From contig JAEZHM010000074.1 in assembly GCA_023416585.1 (NCBI GenBank), forward strand, positions 16,727 to 80,726: a stretch of DNA of 64,000 nt. The letters run 5' to 3'. Source of the DNA: Bacillota bacterium (GTDB lineage: Bacteria > Bacillota > Clostridia > Christensenellales > Aristaeellaceae). This document shows, one piece after another, positions 17,457 to 26,907 of the stretch. A model generated the notes under the pieces. The model was not told the DNA's origin. It saw nothing but the letters and a program-made list of their open reading frames with translations, and ran no database searches. Within the stretch, counting starts at the first letter, position 1; every line of letters begins with the position of its first letter. The position numbers were made by a program, and so were the translations under genes.

Positions 17457-19076
17457 TTATCTCACCTCGCGAAGCATATCCATTGCTTCTTTTATGCCCT
17501 GTGTGGCAGCTTTCTCAAACCAATACATTGCGGTATCAAAGTTTTTGTCTACTCCTTCACCATAATAGTAGCACAGGCCGAGCCCGTACTGCGCTTTGGC
17601 CAGGCCTTGCTTGGCAGCGAGCATGTACCACTTGAACGCATCCTCATAACTTTGTTCTACGCCAGACCCTTGTGCATAGCAAGAGGCGACGTTGGTTTGT
17701 GCATCGCTGTTACCTTGCTCTGCGGCAAGCATGTACCATTTAAATGCTTCCTTATCATCAACCTTCACGCCCAGCCCTTCCGCATAAAAAGCACCCAAAT
17801 TGTTCTGCGCAGTAGCGCTGCCTTGTTTTGCAGACAATGTGAGCCATTTGATTGCTTCTGCATAATTATGAGCAACACCTTTTCCGCCATAGTAGCATTT
17901 GCTGACATTCTCTTGCGCTGACATATCGCCTTGCTCTGCGGCAAGCATGAACCATTTGAACGCTTCCTCGTCATCGACCTCCACACCATACCCATACGCA
18001 TAACAAATTCCAAGTTTATTCTGTGCACTGGTGCTGCCTTGTTCTGCCGATGCCGTAAACCATTTGACCGCTTCTGTATAATCCTGTGCTACACCTGTGC
18101 CATCATAGTAGCAATAACCGACATCGTTTTGCGCGTACATGTAACCTTGTTTTGCAGAAAGCATGTACCATTTATAAGCTTGCGTATCATCGGCATTCAC
18201 ACCGTGTCCATACTGATAGCAAACGCCAAGATAATACTGTGCGAAAAAACTTCCCTGCTCTGCCGACGCCGCGAACCACTTGACCGCTTCTGTATAGTTT
18301 TGCGCTACACCTTTTCCAACATAGTAGAAATAGCCGACATTGTCTTGCGCGTGCATGTAATCATGTAATGCAGAAAGCATGTACCATTTGAAGGCTTGCA
18401 TATCATCGGCTTCCACACCGAATCCATACTGATAACAATCTCCAAGAGTGTACTGCGCGAATGTGCTGCCCAGCCTTGTCGACGACAAGAACCATATGAT
18501 GGCTTCTCTATAATTTTGTGCTACGCCTATTCCAGCATAGTAGCAGTAGCCAACATTGTCTTGCGCGTATATGTAGCCTTGCTCTGCAGAAAGCATGTAC
18601 CATTTGAACGCTTCCGTATCATCGGCTTTAACACCCCATCCGTACTTATAACAATCTCCAAGATTGTTCTGTGCGTGTGCGCAGCCTTGCTCAGCCGCCA
18701 GAGTATACCATTTGACCGCTTCTGTATAATTTTGCGTTGCACCTTTTCCAACATTGTAGAAATAACCTACATAATCTTGCGCTAACATATGGCCTTGTTC
18801 TGCAGCACGCTTGTACCAATTGAAAGCAACCTCCATATTGGCATCTACGCCGTAACCATTCTCATAACAATTTCCTATCAGAAACTGCATCTGGGCATAG
18901 GCTCCTTTAGCTGCTTTCACAAAAGGATGGATGGCTGCTTCATGCACTTTCGCTTGCAGGGCTGCGCCAGTGCGCTGATCCAACGCTTGTCTGCCTGTTT
19001 CTGCCAGGGCAGATATATTTCCGAAGAGCATATATAGGAGCAAGACCGCTAATATGTTTATCCTGATGCGCTGCAT
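17457..19076 (-). CDS. Secreted Sel1-like repeat protein
   Basis: A 539-residue protein; ATG 19076 behind AAAGGGGGAT. It has an N-terminal signal peptide (MQRIRINILAVLLLYMLFGN...ALAETG). From about residue 60 come 13 Sel1-like repeats of 36 residues (A-Q-x-x-L-G-x-C-Y-x-x-G-x-G-V...A-x-K-W-Y-x-x-A-A-E-Q-G). Repeats alternate between two types, GVxADDxEAFKWYM and GVAQNYTEAVKWF, giving a 72-residue super-repeat that points to recent internal duplication. Such solenoids mediate protein-protein contacts outside the cell. It is transcribed away from the phage tail cluster; no partner is evident. Confidence 0.88.
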   Translation of the reverse strand: MQRIRINILAVLLLYMLFGNISALAETGRQALDQRTGAALQAKVHEAAIHPFVKAAKGAYAQMQFLIGNCYENGYGVDANMEVAFNWYKRAAEQGHMLAQDYVGYFYNVGKGATQNYTEAVKWYTLAAEQGCAHAQNNLGDCYKYGWGVKADDTEAFKWYMLSAEQGYIYAQDNVGYCYYAGIGVAQNYREAIIWFLSSTRLGSTFAQYTLGDCYQYGFGVEADDMQAFKWYMLSALHDYMHAQDNVGYFYYVGKGVAQNYTEAVKWFAASAEQGSFFAQYYLGVCYQYGHGVNADDTQAYKWYMLSAKQGYMYAQNDVGYCYYDGTGVAQDYTEAVKWFTASAEQGSTSAQNKLGICYAYGYGVEVDDEEAFKWFMLAAEQGDMSAQENVSKCYYGGKGVAHNYAEAIKWLTLSAKQGSATAQNNLGAFYAEGLGVKVDDKEAFKWYMLAAEQGNSDAQTNVASCYAQGSGVEQSYEDAFKWYMLAAKQGLAKAQYGLGLCYYYGEGVDKNFDTAMYWFEKAATQGIKEAMDMLREVR

Positions 19077-19192
19077 CTTTGATCCCCCTTTTTCTCTGAT
19101 GAAGAGCTATGGATCTCAGGACTACCATTTACAATCGTTTCGTGTTTTTGGTGATGCAAGCGCTTGGGAAGAGGCTTATCATTCAGCGCCGC

Positions 19193-20455
19193 CTACTCCC
19201 CGCCATTGCGTACCCACTCGAAAGCAAGCTTCAGCACATTCAACAATGGCTCTATCGTCAGGACATCAGGACGATCCCATTTCTGGTGATAAAAAGCTAC
19301 AATCTGCTGCGGCACTTTGAAAGGAAGCAGCGTTGCGGCCTTGAGACCGGCTTGGCTGAAGGAACCGGCATCACTCCCGCCGGCGCCGATGGGGTTCGGC
19401 TTCGCTTTGTAGGGGACACCAGCGCGCTCTGCCGATTCGATCAAACTTTTCACCATCTCGGGCGAATTCTTCACGCCGTTTACATCCGAGGTAAGGATTG
19501 TGATCTTGGGATGGGCCACCACCTCGAAATTGAGCAGCCGTGCATCCATACGCTTAAGCTCATCCAGGTGACGCTCTACATAGCGCCTTGATCCCCGAAG
19601 GCCCGCTTCCTCAGAGCCAAAGGTGATGAACCGGATTTCCGTTTCCTCTGGGATATAGGAGGGGTTTTTTATGAGGAACCTGCACATTGCCACCGTTAAG
19701 GCGCACGCCGAGAGATTGTCTGCCGCGCCTGGCACGATACCAGCACCCTTCCCGCCCTTGGTAAAAAACATCGCAAAGAGAATGGAAGGTACAACCGGAT
19801 AGATCAGCATGGCCCATCTTAATGTTCCGCTCCGCATAATGCCATCATTGTCTGTAATAGCACCCGTCAGTTGAAGGGTGCTCAAAACAAGCATGGTCAT
19901 CATCGCAATAAATATCGTCGGTATGGTGATATAGAATCCGTATCCCAGGAGACGGATCCAAGTATTCTCCCAGGCGCTGTCATGATGTCCGCTCAGGATG
20001 AGCAGGTGTTTTACGTTTTGGGTACCGGGTTTGCGCAGTGTGCCGATAACGTTCACTGACTGCTTCTTCTTGAAAAAAGGGTCGAAGAGCTCAGAATATC
20101 TGATATATCCAAAGATAATTAAGGATACGGAGGCTATGGAGCATAAAAACGAGCCCGCGGTGGGTATCCATGATGGCAGTCCCGGGAGATGACCGGCGGC
20201 AATATTCATGAGTGCGGCAATAAGCATGAAGATGGCACCGGCAGGCAATGAACCCAGGAAGGCCCTTGGCGCAAGGGTAAACTCCTCCACCGCAACATTT
20301 TGGGCACCCAGGTGCGATTCCAGTTCCTTTTGAATCATGGCAGCCCGTTCCCTTTCCTTGGGACTGCCTGGTAAACCCGGACCTGCCTTCGAACATATGT
20401 CTTTTACTATTTCAAGGGCATAGACGGCATCTTGATCAGATATCAGCTCCGGCAT
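19193..20455 (-). CDS. M28-family peptidase with membrane segments
   Basis: A 420-residue protein from ATG 20455 (AGGTGA upstream; a GTG at 20497 is the alternative). Zinc-peptidase motifs run in the M28 order: LLILSGHHDSAWE (His, first ligand), PGAADNLSACALTVAM (bridging Asp), ITFGSEEAGLRGSRRYV (catalytic and ligand Glu), and FYHQKWDRPDVL (last His). Unusually, four or so hydrophobic segments lie before and between the first two motifs (FLGSLPAGAIFMLIAALMNI, SASVSLIIFGYI, YGFYITIPTIFIAMM, MLIYPVVPSILFAM), so it is membrane-embedded. It probably cleaves peptides at the membrane; the substrate is unknown. Confidence 0.82.
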   Translation of the reverse strand: MPELISDQDAVYALEIVKDICSKAGPGLPGSPKERERAAMIQKELESHLGAQNVAVEEFTLAPRAFLGSLPAGAIFMLIAALMNIAAGHLPGLPSWIPTAGSFLCSIASVSLIIFGYIRYSELFDPFFKKKQSVNVIGTLRKPGTQNVKHLLILSGHHDSAWENTWIRLLGYGFYITIPTIFIAMMTMLVLSTLQLTGAITDNDGIMRSGTLRWAMLIYPVVPSILFAMFFTKGGKGAGIVPGAADNLSACALTVAMCRFLIKNPSYIPEETEIRFITFGSEEAGLRGSRRYVERHLDELKRMDARLLNFEVVAHPKITILTSDVNGVKNSPEMVKSLIESAERAGVPYKAKPNPIGAGGSDAGSFSQAGLKAATLLPFKVPQQIVAFYHQKWDRPDVLTIEPLLNVLKLAFEWVRNGGE

Positions 20456-20515
20456 AGAACAATTCACCTGCCCGTGGTGGAATTTTATTCCGATCACGCG
20501 TTAACAACAACCGTT

Positions 20516-21307
20516 TTAATCCTCGCGATATTCTTCGATTCTGTGTTTCAGCCGGTTGACAAATCTGGCTGCCGGAGCTCCGTCCACCAGATCATGATTA
20601 TAGGCTATGGTCATGCTCAAATACTCTCTAATCTGTATCTGTGAGTTTACAACGCCAGGTTTTTTGACGATATTCCCGATGGCAAATGCCAGCGGCCTGT
20701 TTTGCCCTTCAAAGTAGGGGATAATGGATCCTGGGGCGTTGGTAAACCCGCTTAAGGATGCCACATACGTAGTACCGAACATTTTCTTTGTTCTGTATGG
20801 ATTTTTTGAAAACAGCCTGATCATGCATTTTATCAGCCACTTGGGCAGTACTTTCGTCATATGAAGCCATTTTACCGCCCATTTATCCTCTTCGTCAGAA
20901 CTCCCGGATTCTTTCCATGTTTTCTTGACATTCTCGATCTCCAGCGTTATATCTTCCATGGTCTTTTTGGCCACATCCCGTACGATATAGATACGGGGAA
21001 CCAACACTCCGTTTAGCTCCCATTCAATGGCTGTATAGATATCAACTTCATCAAAACAATAAATCTTTTTTCCTTTTCGAATATGATTCAGCTCTTTATT
21101 CTCATCTATTGTTTTTGCAATAGCGCTTAAAAGAAAACCGAAGAAAGAGACATTACTGCCTTCCAGCCTTTGTGCCCGCAATTTTCGCTGGATTCCAGTC
21201 ACATCCAGTTCTATCTGGGCATACATGTTATGTCCAGCCCCTAATGCCTCATATGCATACATGGATAAAAGCCTGAACGGTGTTAGCTCTTTTATCTCGC
21301 ATTTCAT
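20516..21307 (-). CDS. Stand-alone 2-oxoacid dehydrogenase acyltransferase-fold protein
   Basis: A 263-residue protein from ATG 21307. The C-terminus SMTIAYNHDLVDGAPAARFV contains the H-x-x-x-D-G active-site motif of the E2 acyltransferase/CAT family (PF00198), and LSGFTNAPGSIIPYF sits where E2 enzymes have S-x-G-x-x-G. There is no lipoyl domain and no E1 or E3 gene nearby, so this is not a classical E2 subunit; it more likely acylates a small molecule or another carrier. It lies 60 bases upstream of the M28 gene on the same strand and may form an operon with it. Confidence 0.75.
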   Translation of the reverse strand: MKCEIKELTPFRLLSMYAYEALGAGHNMYAQIELDVTGIQRKLRAQRLEGSNVSFFGFLLSAIAKTIDENKELNHIRKGKKIYCFDEVDIYTAIEWELNGVLVPRIYIVRDVAKKTMEDITLEIENVKKTWKESGSSDEEDKWAVKWLHMTKVLPKWLIKCMIRLFSKNPYRTKKMFGTTYVASLSGFTNAPGSIIPYFEGQNRPLAFAIGNIVKKPGVVNSQIQIREYLSMTIAYNHDLVDGAPAARFVNRLKHRIEEYRED

Positions 21308-21428
21308 GTTTCTACCTTTTTCTTTCGTGTCATAATGTGAAACGATGCGTTATCTCCATTTTTTTTACGTACTGCTTGTGTATAATATACTACCCCTAAC
21401 TAAACATGGCAAGTGGCATCTTTGACTG

Positions 21429-22541
21429 TTATTCGGCTTTAACAAACGGCATAAAAACCCCGGACCTGAAAAAATCGTAGAGGGCAAAATACCTGGGGTG
21501 ATCGCGCCAGCCGCCCAATGTGGAATACGATGTAAAATCCACTTTGCAATTTGGCAGTGCTTTGCGCATGGCTGAGTTTTGTTCATCCGTCAGTTTGTTG
21601 TGATACATCCAGAGTCTTTCCAGGTTTATATTGGTGGCAAGCATGGAGACATCTGTAATCTTATTGAAGCAGATATTCAGATCCAGCAGCTTTTCATGGT
21701 TCGCTATGGGTGAAATATCTGTGATTCTGTTTTTAAACAGTTCCACATATTCCAGATCCTTTAATTCCGCCAAAACAGAAACATCGGTAACATAGTTGCA
21801 GGCAAGAATGAGAACTTTGAGCTTTGGAAAATTTCGAAGAAAGGAAATATCCTGTATGCAATTGTGCCCAAGATCCAGCGCCACCAAATCGCGGCAGTAT
21901 TTGAGCTGCTCAAACGCCTCACTGGAATGGGTTGGGCACTTGTTGTTGTGCAGCGTGGAAAAGGCGGTAACATCCGTACGGACGGTATGTTCAAAAATGT
22001 GAAGCGTCCAGCCAAAGCGAATGTTAGGATAACGGCTGTACAGTTCATCCAGCTGAGCGCGTTTGAGCCAGCTGTTGTACATATCGACTTTCGTGAGGCT
22101 GGGAAAGCAATCAAGGAAATCCTTGAACTCCTCCACGTTGGTGATGCGCTTTGGGCCCAAGTTGATAAAGGTATCGCCGCTGTTCACGGTCAGATGATAT
22201 ATGGATAGGCTCCAGACAAAATCAATTTTCGGAAAGCTCAAATGCAGGTCTTTCATTTGTGCAAGGGTAAGGCCGCAGCCGTTAAGCTTCACCTTTTTTA
22301 TATCCGGAATCAGCTTCAGCGTTTCCTTCAGTTGGGCAGTATCGCTGATCGTGATCCCGCTTGCATCCATTACACCATCTAAAATGCTTACGCTGCTGCC
22401 GTATAAATGTACGGTTGTTCCGGTTTCAGGAACAGCAGCCGGTTCTGCCAGGCAGGAAAAAGAGATGTGCATCAACATGACGAACATGAATAGGGAAAAG
22501 CAATACCTGGCTGTATGACGGATATTGAATGCTGCCGGCAC
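21429..22541 (-). CDS. Secreted leucine-rich repeat protein
   Basis: A 370-residue protein from GTG 22541 behind GGAGGG. It has a signal peptide (CFSLFMFVMLMHISFSCLAEP). Residues 70-170 hold two diverged LRR-like units, and residues 215-330 a run of 22-residue internalin-type repeats (CRDLVALDLGHNCIQDISFL, LKVLILACNYVTDVSVL, LEYVELFKNRITDISPI, LLDLNICFNKITDVSML, LERLWMYHNKLTD). The repeats form a curved surface for protein binding outside the cell. It is divergent to the phosphodiester glycosidase gene and shares a 213-base upstream region with it. Confidence 0.85.
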   Translation of the reverse strand: MPAAFNIRHTARYCFSLFMFVMLMHISFSCLAEPAAVPETGTTVHLYGSSVSILDGVMDASGITISDTAQLKETLKLIPDIKKVKLNGCGLTLAQMKDLHLSFPKIDFVWSLSIYHLTVNSGDTFINLGPKRITNVEEFKDFLDCFPSLTKVDMYNSWLKRAQLDELYSRYPNIRFGWTLHIFEHTVRTDVTAFSTLHNNKCPTHSSEAFEQLKYCRDLVALDLGHNCIQDISFLRNFPKLKVLILACNYVTDVSVLAELKDLEYVELFKNRITDISPIANHEKLLDLNICFNKITDVSMLATNINLERLWMYHNKLTDEQNSAMRKALPNCKVDFTSYSTLGGWRDHPRYFALYDFFRSGVFMPFVKAE

Positions 22542-22754
22542 TTTATTATTCCCTCCGTATCATTTCATTTGCCAACCATAGATTCGTTTTGCCATCCTAT
22601 GTGCTTTGAATGGTAAAAATGTGAAGCGGCAGGAAGAAAACTGGAATTTATATATTGGTAATAAGTTACCGTGAAATGAGGCCGGAATAATTCCTCGATG
22701 CCATATCATTACCAGAATTTTTACGCATATCCTTTTTATCCGGAGGGGATTTTT

Positions 22755-23648
22755 ATGCGAATCAAACGTCGGTTTTTTATGATCCCAATTCTCGTGGCTT
22801 TACTATTCTGCCTGACAGCCATTCCCTTTGGATATGCCGATATCGTATCTCTGCCCATAGATTTGTCCGGCGGCATGCCTGCCCAGGCGGATGGATTTAG
22901 GAGCGATACGGAATACAAGGATGATTCCATCCACGTAAGGCTGGAAGAAGGATATGCCTTTGATACGCCGTATTGGGCTGCGTATGTGACATTGTCAAAT
23001 GCATTCCAACTGCGCACCGCTGCAGCAGGCAGCTTTCAATCCGGCAGGTGTATGCCCAGCACAGCATTGGCAAAACGCGTCAATGCTATTTTGGCCATCA
23101 ATGGCGACTACTTCAGCTACATTTCTGACGGATATCTGATCAGGCAGGGTGAAATGTACCGAAACCTCCCCCCTGCACCGCGGGACACGCTCTTAATTGA
23201 TGAAAACGGGGACTTCCATATTGTTGTTTCAGCTACTGCTGAGAAGCTGGAAGCTTATAAAGATATACGCATTATCAACAGCTTCAATTTCGGGCCTGCC
23301 TTGGTAGTAGATGGCATAGCCATCGAGAAGTTTACAGACAGAAACGACGCGGCATTTGAAGCCCGACAGAGGGTGATGATCGCTCAAACGGGACCGCTTG
23401 AATATTTGTGCGTTGTTACGGAAGGTCCGCTGGAGCGGAATTCAAAGGGGCTGACACTGCCGGAATTTGCACAGCTGACCGCAAGCTTTAACGTTAAGAA
23501 TGCCTACAACCTGGATGGCGGGTACTCGTCAGCAATGATTTTCCGCAACATTAAAATCAACGCCCCCGGCAACTCTAATCACCGTGATATCAATGACATC
23601 ATCTATTTTGCCAGCGCATGCACATCCCCGGAGGAAAGCAAAAAATGA
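22755..23648 (+). CDS. Secreted phosphodiester glycosidase-family protein (NAGPA domain)
   Basis: A 297-residue protein; ATG 22755 is chosen for the strong GGAGGGG 6 bases upstream. It has a signal peptide (FFMIPILVALLFCLTAIPFG). The NAGPA (PF09992) pattern is clear: ILAINGDYFSY, YLIRQGEMYRN, DTLLIDENGDFHI, NSFNFGPALVVDG, QRVMIAQTGP, and the active-region motif NAYNLDGGYSSAMIF. Bacterial members act on envelope glycans or exopolysaccharide and resemble the lysosomal uncovering enzyme. Its stop overlaps the next start (ATGA), so the two are translationally coupled. Confidence 0.88.
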   Translation: MRIKRRFFMIPILVALLFCLTAIPFGYADIVSLPIDLSGGMPAQADGFRSDTEYKDDSIHVRLEEGYAFDTPYWAAYVTLSNAFQLRTAAAGSFQSGRCMPSTALAKRVNAILAINGDYFSYISDGYLIRQGEMYRNLPPAPRDTLLIDENGDFHIVVSATAEKLEAYKDIRIINSFNFGPALVVDGIAIEKFTDRNDAAFEARQRVMIAQTGPLEYLCVVTEGPLERNSKGLTLPEFAQLTASFNVKNAYNLDGGYSSAMIFRNIKINAPGNSNHRDINDIIYFASACTSPEESKK

Positions 23649-24595
23649 CTTCTCTTGCGCAAAATGGGCTTCTCCCTTACCTTGCCTGTCTGGCAGCCGG
23701 ACTGTTTATGAGCACGCTTGCTGGGTTTGCTTCTGCCCGGCACCTGAAGCTAAAGCGGAAAACCATGCCAGTTTATTTGACCCTCGCACTCCCAATGGCT
23801 ATATTTTGCGCAAGGGTATTTTACTTTCTTGTACAATTATCTTACGTATATTCCACATATGGGTTTGGTTTTTTGTGGAGCCCGCTTTTAAAAGGCTATG
23901 CATTCACAGGTGCGCTGCTGGGAGGATGGTTATCTGGTTTATTATGCGCCAGGCTGACAAAGCAGAGTGCGGCATCGGTATTGGATGCGGTGACGCCTGC
24001 CGGTATGCTCATGATTGCCGCGGCCCGCTTCGGAGAATACTTTATGCATTTTGGAGACGGTTCCTATATTGAAAACCAAGCTTTGCACTTTTTTCCGCTT
24101 GCCGTAAAAAATGAATATGGCGAATGGTATCTTGCTGTTTTCGTTCTGGAAGCATTTTTTGCATTGTTCATATGCTTGTATACCCTGGTTCATGGATTTC
24201 CGAAATCCGGCGACAGGGTACGGGCGGCATTGCTGCTTATCTGTCTGTCTCAGGTAATGCTGGAAAGCCTCCGCGCCGAATCGATTCGATGGGGATTTGT
24301 ACGCGTACAACAGTTATCTTGTGTGCTGATTGCCTTTATAGTCCTGATCGAAAGTATATTCCGGCGGTACAAGGGTGGCATGCGCCTTGTTTATACCTTT
24401 GCGCACATTGGAATATTCGTGATTTGCACGGGCGTCTGCATTGGTGTGGAATTTGTGCTGGATAAAACCGACATACCGGCCGCCGCAAGTTATACGGCTA
24501 TGGCGCTTTCGCTGATCATCATGGCAGCAGCCGCGCTGCGTATGATTATTGATGAACCTAAGAAGGAAGGCAGACCGTCAAGCGCGCAAACATAA
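23645..24595 (+). CDS. Lgt-like polytopic membrane protein
   Basis: A 316-residue protein from ATG 23645, overlapping the previous stop by 4 bases, with GGAGG upstream. Seven or more hydrophobic segments are visible. The region FCARVFYFLVQ, GYAFTGALLGGWLSGL, DAVTPAGMLMIAAARFGEYF follows the layout of prolipoprotein diacylglyceryl transferase (Lgt). The core R-x-G-N-F-x-N-x-E of true Lgt is only partly kept (ARFGEYFMHFGDG), so it may transfer lipid to something else or have lost activity. Coupling to a secreted glycosidase suggests a shared envelope task. Confidence 0.65.
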   Translation: MTSLAQNGLLPYLACLAAGLFMSTLAGFASARHLKLKRKTMPVYLTLALPMAIFCARVFYFLVQLSYVYSTYGFGFLWSPLLKGYAFTGALLGGWLSGLLCARLTKQSAASVLDAVTPAGMLMIAAARFGEYFMHFGDGSYIENQALHFFPLAVKNEYGEWYLAVFVLEAFFALFICLYTLVHGFPKSGDRVRAALLLICLSQVMLESLRAESIRWGFVRVQQLSCVLIAFIVLIESIFRRYKGGMRLVYTFAHIGIFVICTGVCIGVEFVLDKTDIPAAASYTAMALSLIIMAAAALRMIIDEPKKEGRPSSAQT

Positions 24596-24688
24596 GCAAA
24601 TGTTTGCTACAGTTATAAAGAAAAATTAAAAGTTTGTAGTGACTTTCCTTGTATTTCCGGTTTTGCATGTGGTAGGATAATAGCGTAA

Positions 24689-24718
24689 AAGGCTGTCCGA
24701 AAGGCGGCCTTCTTCTTT
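24689..24718 (+). terminator. Intrinsic terminator after the Lgt-like gene
   Basis: The stem AAGGCTGTC / GGCGGCCTT (24689-24697 with 24703-24711, including G-T pairs) has a CGAAA loop and is followed by CTTCTTTTA. It ends the glycosidase/Lgt-like operon before the phage cluster. Confidence 0.55.
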
Positions 24719-24840
24719 TACTCACAATTTTGCGGGGGCTGCTTGGAGTTTATACATCCTGGCAGCGGGAGCGCTCCATGTATGGTGCGGCGGGGCCGGG
24801 GCGCGTCAAAAGTAGCCAAGAAGGAATTTTGTGCCTGCGG

Positions 24841-24884
24841 GCACAACCAAAGTGCTTTCCGATCGCCCTTTGGAAACCTTCGGG
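24841..24884. repeat. Dispersed hairpin repeat copy just before terS
   Basis: AAAGTGCTTTCCGATCGCCC TTTGGAAACCTTCGGGG is a degraded copy of the unit repeated between baseplate J and I. It lies 70 bases before the first gene of the short-tailed phage cluster. The rest of 24719-24950 shows no gene. Confidence 0.6.
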
Positions 24885-24950
24885 GCATCTGTTTGAATAA
24901 CCATACGATTATTTGACCTATGAAACAACCCATTATAGAGGGGTGATAGG

Positions 24951-25352
24951 TTGCCTGCGAAAAATACCGCGCTGAATGCTAAAATGCGGCAGGCCGCCAT
25001 GCTGCTGGGCCAGGGGTACTCGGTAAAAGAAGCGGCTGAATTGGTGGGCAAACCGGAAGATACGGTTTTAAGCTGGAAGCGGAAGCCGGTGTTCCAGGCC
25101 GTGTGCGCGGAGGAATGCGACAAATGGCTGTCGGAACTTAAGCCCCAGGCGCTGTTGTTTCTGAAAACGCTGCTGGAGGCCGATGACAAAAGGCTGGGCG
25201 CCAACGCAGCCACGACATTATTGCGGTATGCGGCCCAGCAGGAATCGACAGGGGCATCCCAGATCGTAGTGAATTTCACGGGAGGGATGCCGGAGCCGGG
25301 GATGCCGAAAAAGACAGCGCCGGAGGAGGAAAAGGATGAGGAGGGGGAGTGA
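24951..25352 (+). CDS. Terminase small subunit
   Basis: A 133-residue protein from TTG 24951, with AGGGGTGATAGG upstream. The N-terminal half is a helix-turn-helix of the small-terminase type (MRQAAMLLGQGYSVKEAAEL then VGKPEDTVLSWKRKPVF). A helical middle follows (oligomerisation), and an acidic C-terminal tail (APEEEKDEEGE) may contact the large subunit. It recognises phage or packaged DNA and hands it to TerL, encoded 140 bases downstream. The gap holds a hairpin-forming repeat (AGCTTCCCCTCAAGGGGAAG). Confidence 0.78.
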   Translation: MPAKNTALNAKMRQAAMLLGQGYSVKEAAELVGKPEDTVLSWKRKPVFQAVCAEECDKWLSELKPQALLFLKTLLEADDKRLGANAATTLLRYAAQQESTGASQIVVNFTGGMPEPGMPKKTAPEEEKDEEGE

Positions 25353-25354
25353 GA

Positions 25355-25420
25355 GAAGCGTAAACACCTCATCAGTCGACTGCGTCGCCAGCTTCCCCTC
25401 AAGGGGAAGCCGTTTGGAAT
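25355..25420. repeat. Intergenic hairpin repeat between terS and terL
   Basis: CACCTCATCAGTCGACTGCG followed by the palindrome GCTTCCCCTCAAGGGGAAGC. Sequences of this kind are scattered in many Clostridia genomes (general knowledge, not searched). It is unusual inside a packaging operon. Confidence 0.5.
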
Positions 25421-25491
25421 CGCGATGCATCCGACTCAAAATATTGTCCAATGTTCATTGAAAATTTGCTGGAAGGAGTTTTCTATTCCTC

Positions 25492-26907
25492 ATGTCATCC
25501 GTCGTCGAGATCGATTATGCCCCCACCCAAAAGCAGCGGCTTTTACATGAGTCGGCTGCCAACGAAGTTCTGTACGGCGGCGCGGCAGGGGGCGGAAAAT
25601 CCAAGGCCATTGTGATGGATGCGCTGGCCAGGTGTTTAAAGTATCCCAAGTCGAGGGCGTACATCTTTAGGCGGACCTACCGGGAACTGGAGGATACCAT
25701 TATTGCCGAGGCGCTGGCATCCTACCCCCGGGAGGTTGCCACCTACAATGTGGGGCGGCACGAAATGGCCGTATGCAACGGATCGAAGATATGCTTCCGG
25801 CACTGTGCAAGCGTTGCGGATATGTACGCCTACGCCGGTGCGGAGATCCACTGGTTGTACTTTGACGAGCTGACAAGCTTCGAGCGGGAGATATACGAGT
25901 TCATCAAAACACGGCTGCGCGCCAAAAAGGCGTTGGGGCTGGTACCGGTGGTTCGTTCCGCCTCCAACCCAGGCAACATTGGCCACGGTTGGGTGAAGGC
26001 CTACTTTGTGGACGCTGGGCCGTACTATGAAAGGATCACCCATGAGATCAGGTCGGAAGCGCTTCACGAAAGCAAGTTGTTCACTACCCAGTACATACCG
26101 GCATTGCCAACCGACAACCCGCACATCACCAAGGATTACATATACGAACTGGAGCGTAAGGACCCGAACCTGCGCCGGGCGCTTTTGTACGGTGACTGGG
26201 ACGCGTTCGAGGGACAGGCCTTCCCGGACATCGTAAACGATCCCAACGGTTACAAAACGCGGATAAGGACCCACATCATCGAGCCTTTCAACATCCCGCC
26301 CAACTGGGCGCGGGTGTTTTCTTTTGACTTTGGCTATTCAAAGCCCTTCAGCTGCGGCTGGTGGGCGGTATCGCCGGATGGCACGGCGTTTAGGTACAGG
26401 GAGTGGTACGGGTGCGATTCCAATCATCCCAACACGGGGCTGAAGCTTACGCCAAGGCAAATCGCCGAAGGGATCATTTTACGGGAAGAAGCGGAGTTAA
26501 ACGACAACATCCCCATCGACCGGGTGGCGGACCCATCCATCTTCGACCGCAGCCGGGGCGATTCGGTGGCCCAGCAGATGGAACCTACCGAAAGGCTGAA
26601 GGGTGTGTACTTTCGGCCCGGCGACAACACGCGCCTTAGTGGCAAGGCGGCGCTGCACGAGCGGCTGCGGTTTGATGTTCAGGGCAAGGCTGCAATCTAT
26701 ATATTTTCAACCTGCCGGGACTGGATACGTACCGTGCCGATTTTGCCCTATGACAAGCGGCGTGTGGAGGATGTGGACACGGACGCAGAGGACCACACCT
26801 ATGACGACACGCGCTATTTCCTTTTGTCCAGAACCGCGCCGGTCAGGCAATTTGACAAGGAACCGCCAAGGCCGTTCAGCCCCTATACAAGGAGGGAGAG
26901 TTCATAA
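25492..26907 (+). CDS. terL: Terminase large subunit
   Basis: A 471-residue protein from ATG 25492. ATPase: Walker A YGGAAGGGKS at 28-37, Walker B IHWLYFDEL at 119-127, and a coupling motif SASNPGNIGHGWVK at 156-169. Nuclease: VFSFDFGYSKPFSCGWW with Asp279, VADPSIFDRS, and a C-terminal EDHTYDDTRYFLL. The motor pumps DNA into the prohead and its nuclease cuts concatemers. All key residues appear intact, so packaging could work. Its stop overlaps the portal start by one base. Confidence 0.95.
   Translation: MSSVVEIDYAPTQKQRLLHESAANEVLYGGAAGGGKSKAIVMDALARCLKYPKSRAYIFRRTYRELEDTIIAEALASYPREVATYNVGRHEMAVCNGSKICFRHCASVADMYAYAGAEIHWLYFDELTSFEREIYEFIKTRLRAKKALGLVPVVRSASNPGNIGHGWVKAYFVDAGPYYERITHEIRSEALHESKLFTTQYIPALPTDNPHITKDYIYELERKDPNLRRALLYGDWDAFEGQAFPDIVNDPNGYKTRIRTHIIEPFNIPPNWARVFSFDFGYSKPFSCGWWAVSPDGTAFRYREWYGCDSNHPNTGLKLTPRQIAEGIILREEAELNDNIPIDRVADPSIFDRSRGDSVAQQMEPTERLKGVYFRPGDNTRLSGKAALHERLRFDVQGKAAIYIFSTCRDWIRTVPILPYDKRRVEDVDTDAEDHTYDDTRYFLLSRTAPVRQFDKEPPRPFSPYTRRESS

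Noticed and set aside
20516..21307. E2 subunit of a pyruvate dehydrogenase complex
   Set aside because: No lipoyl or peripheral-subunit-binding domain, and no E1 or E3 gene nearby.
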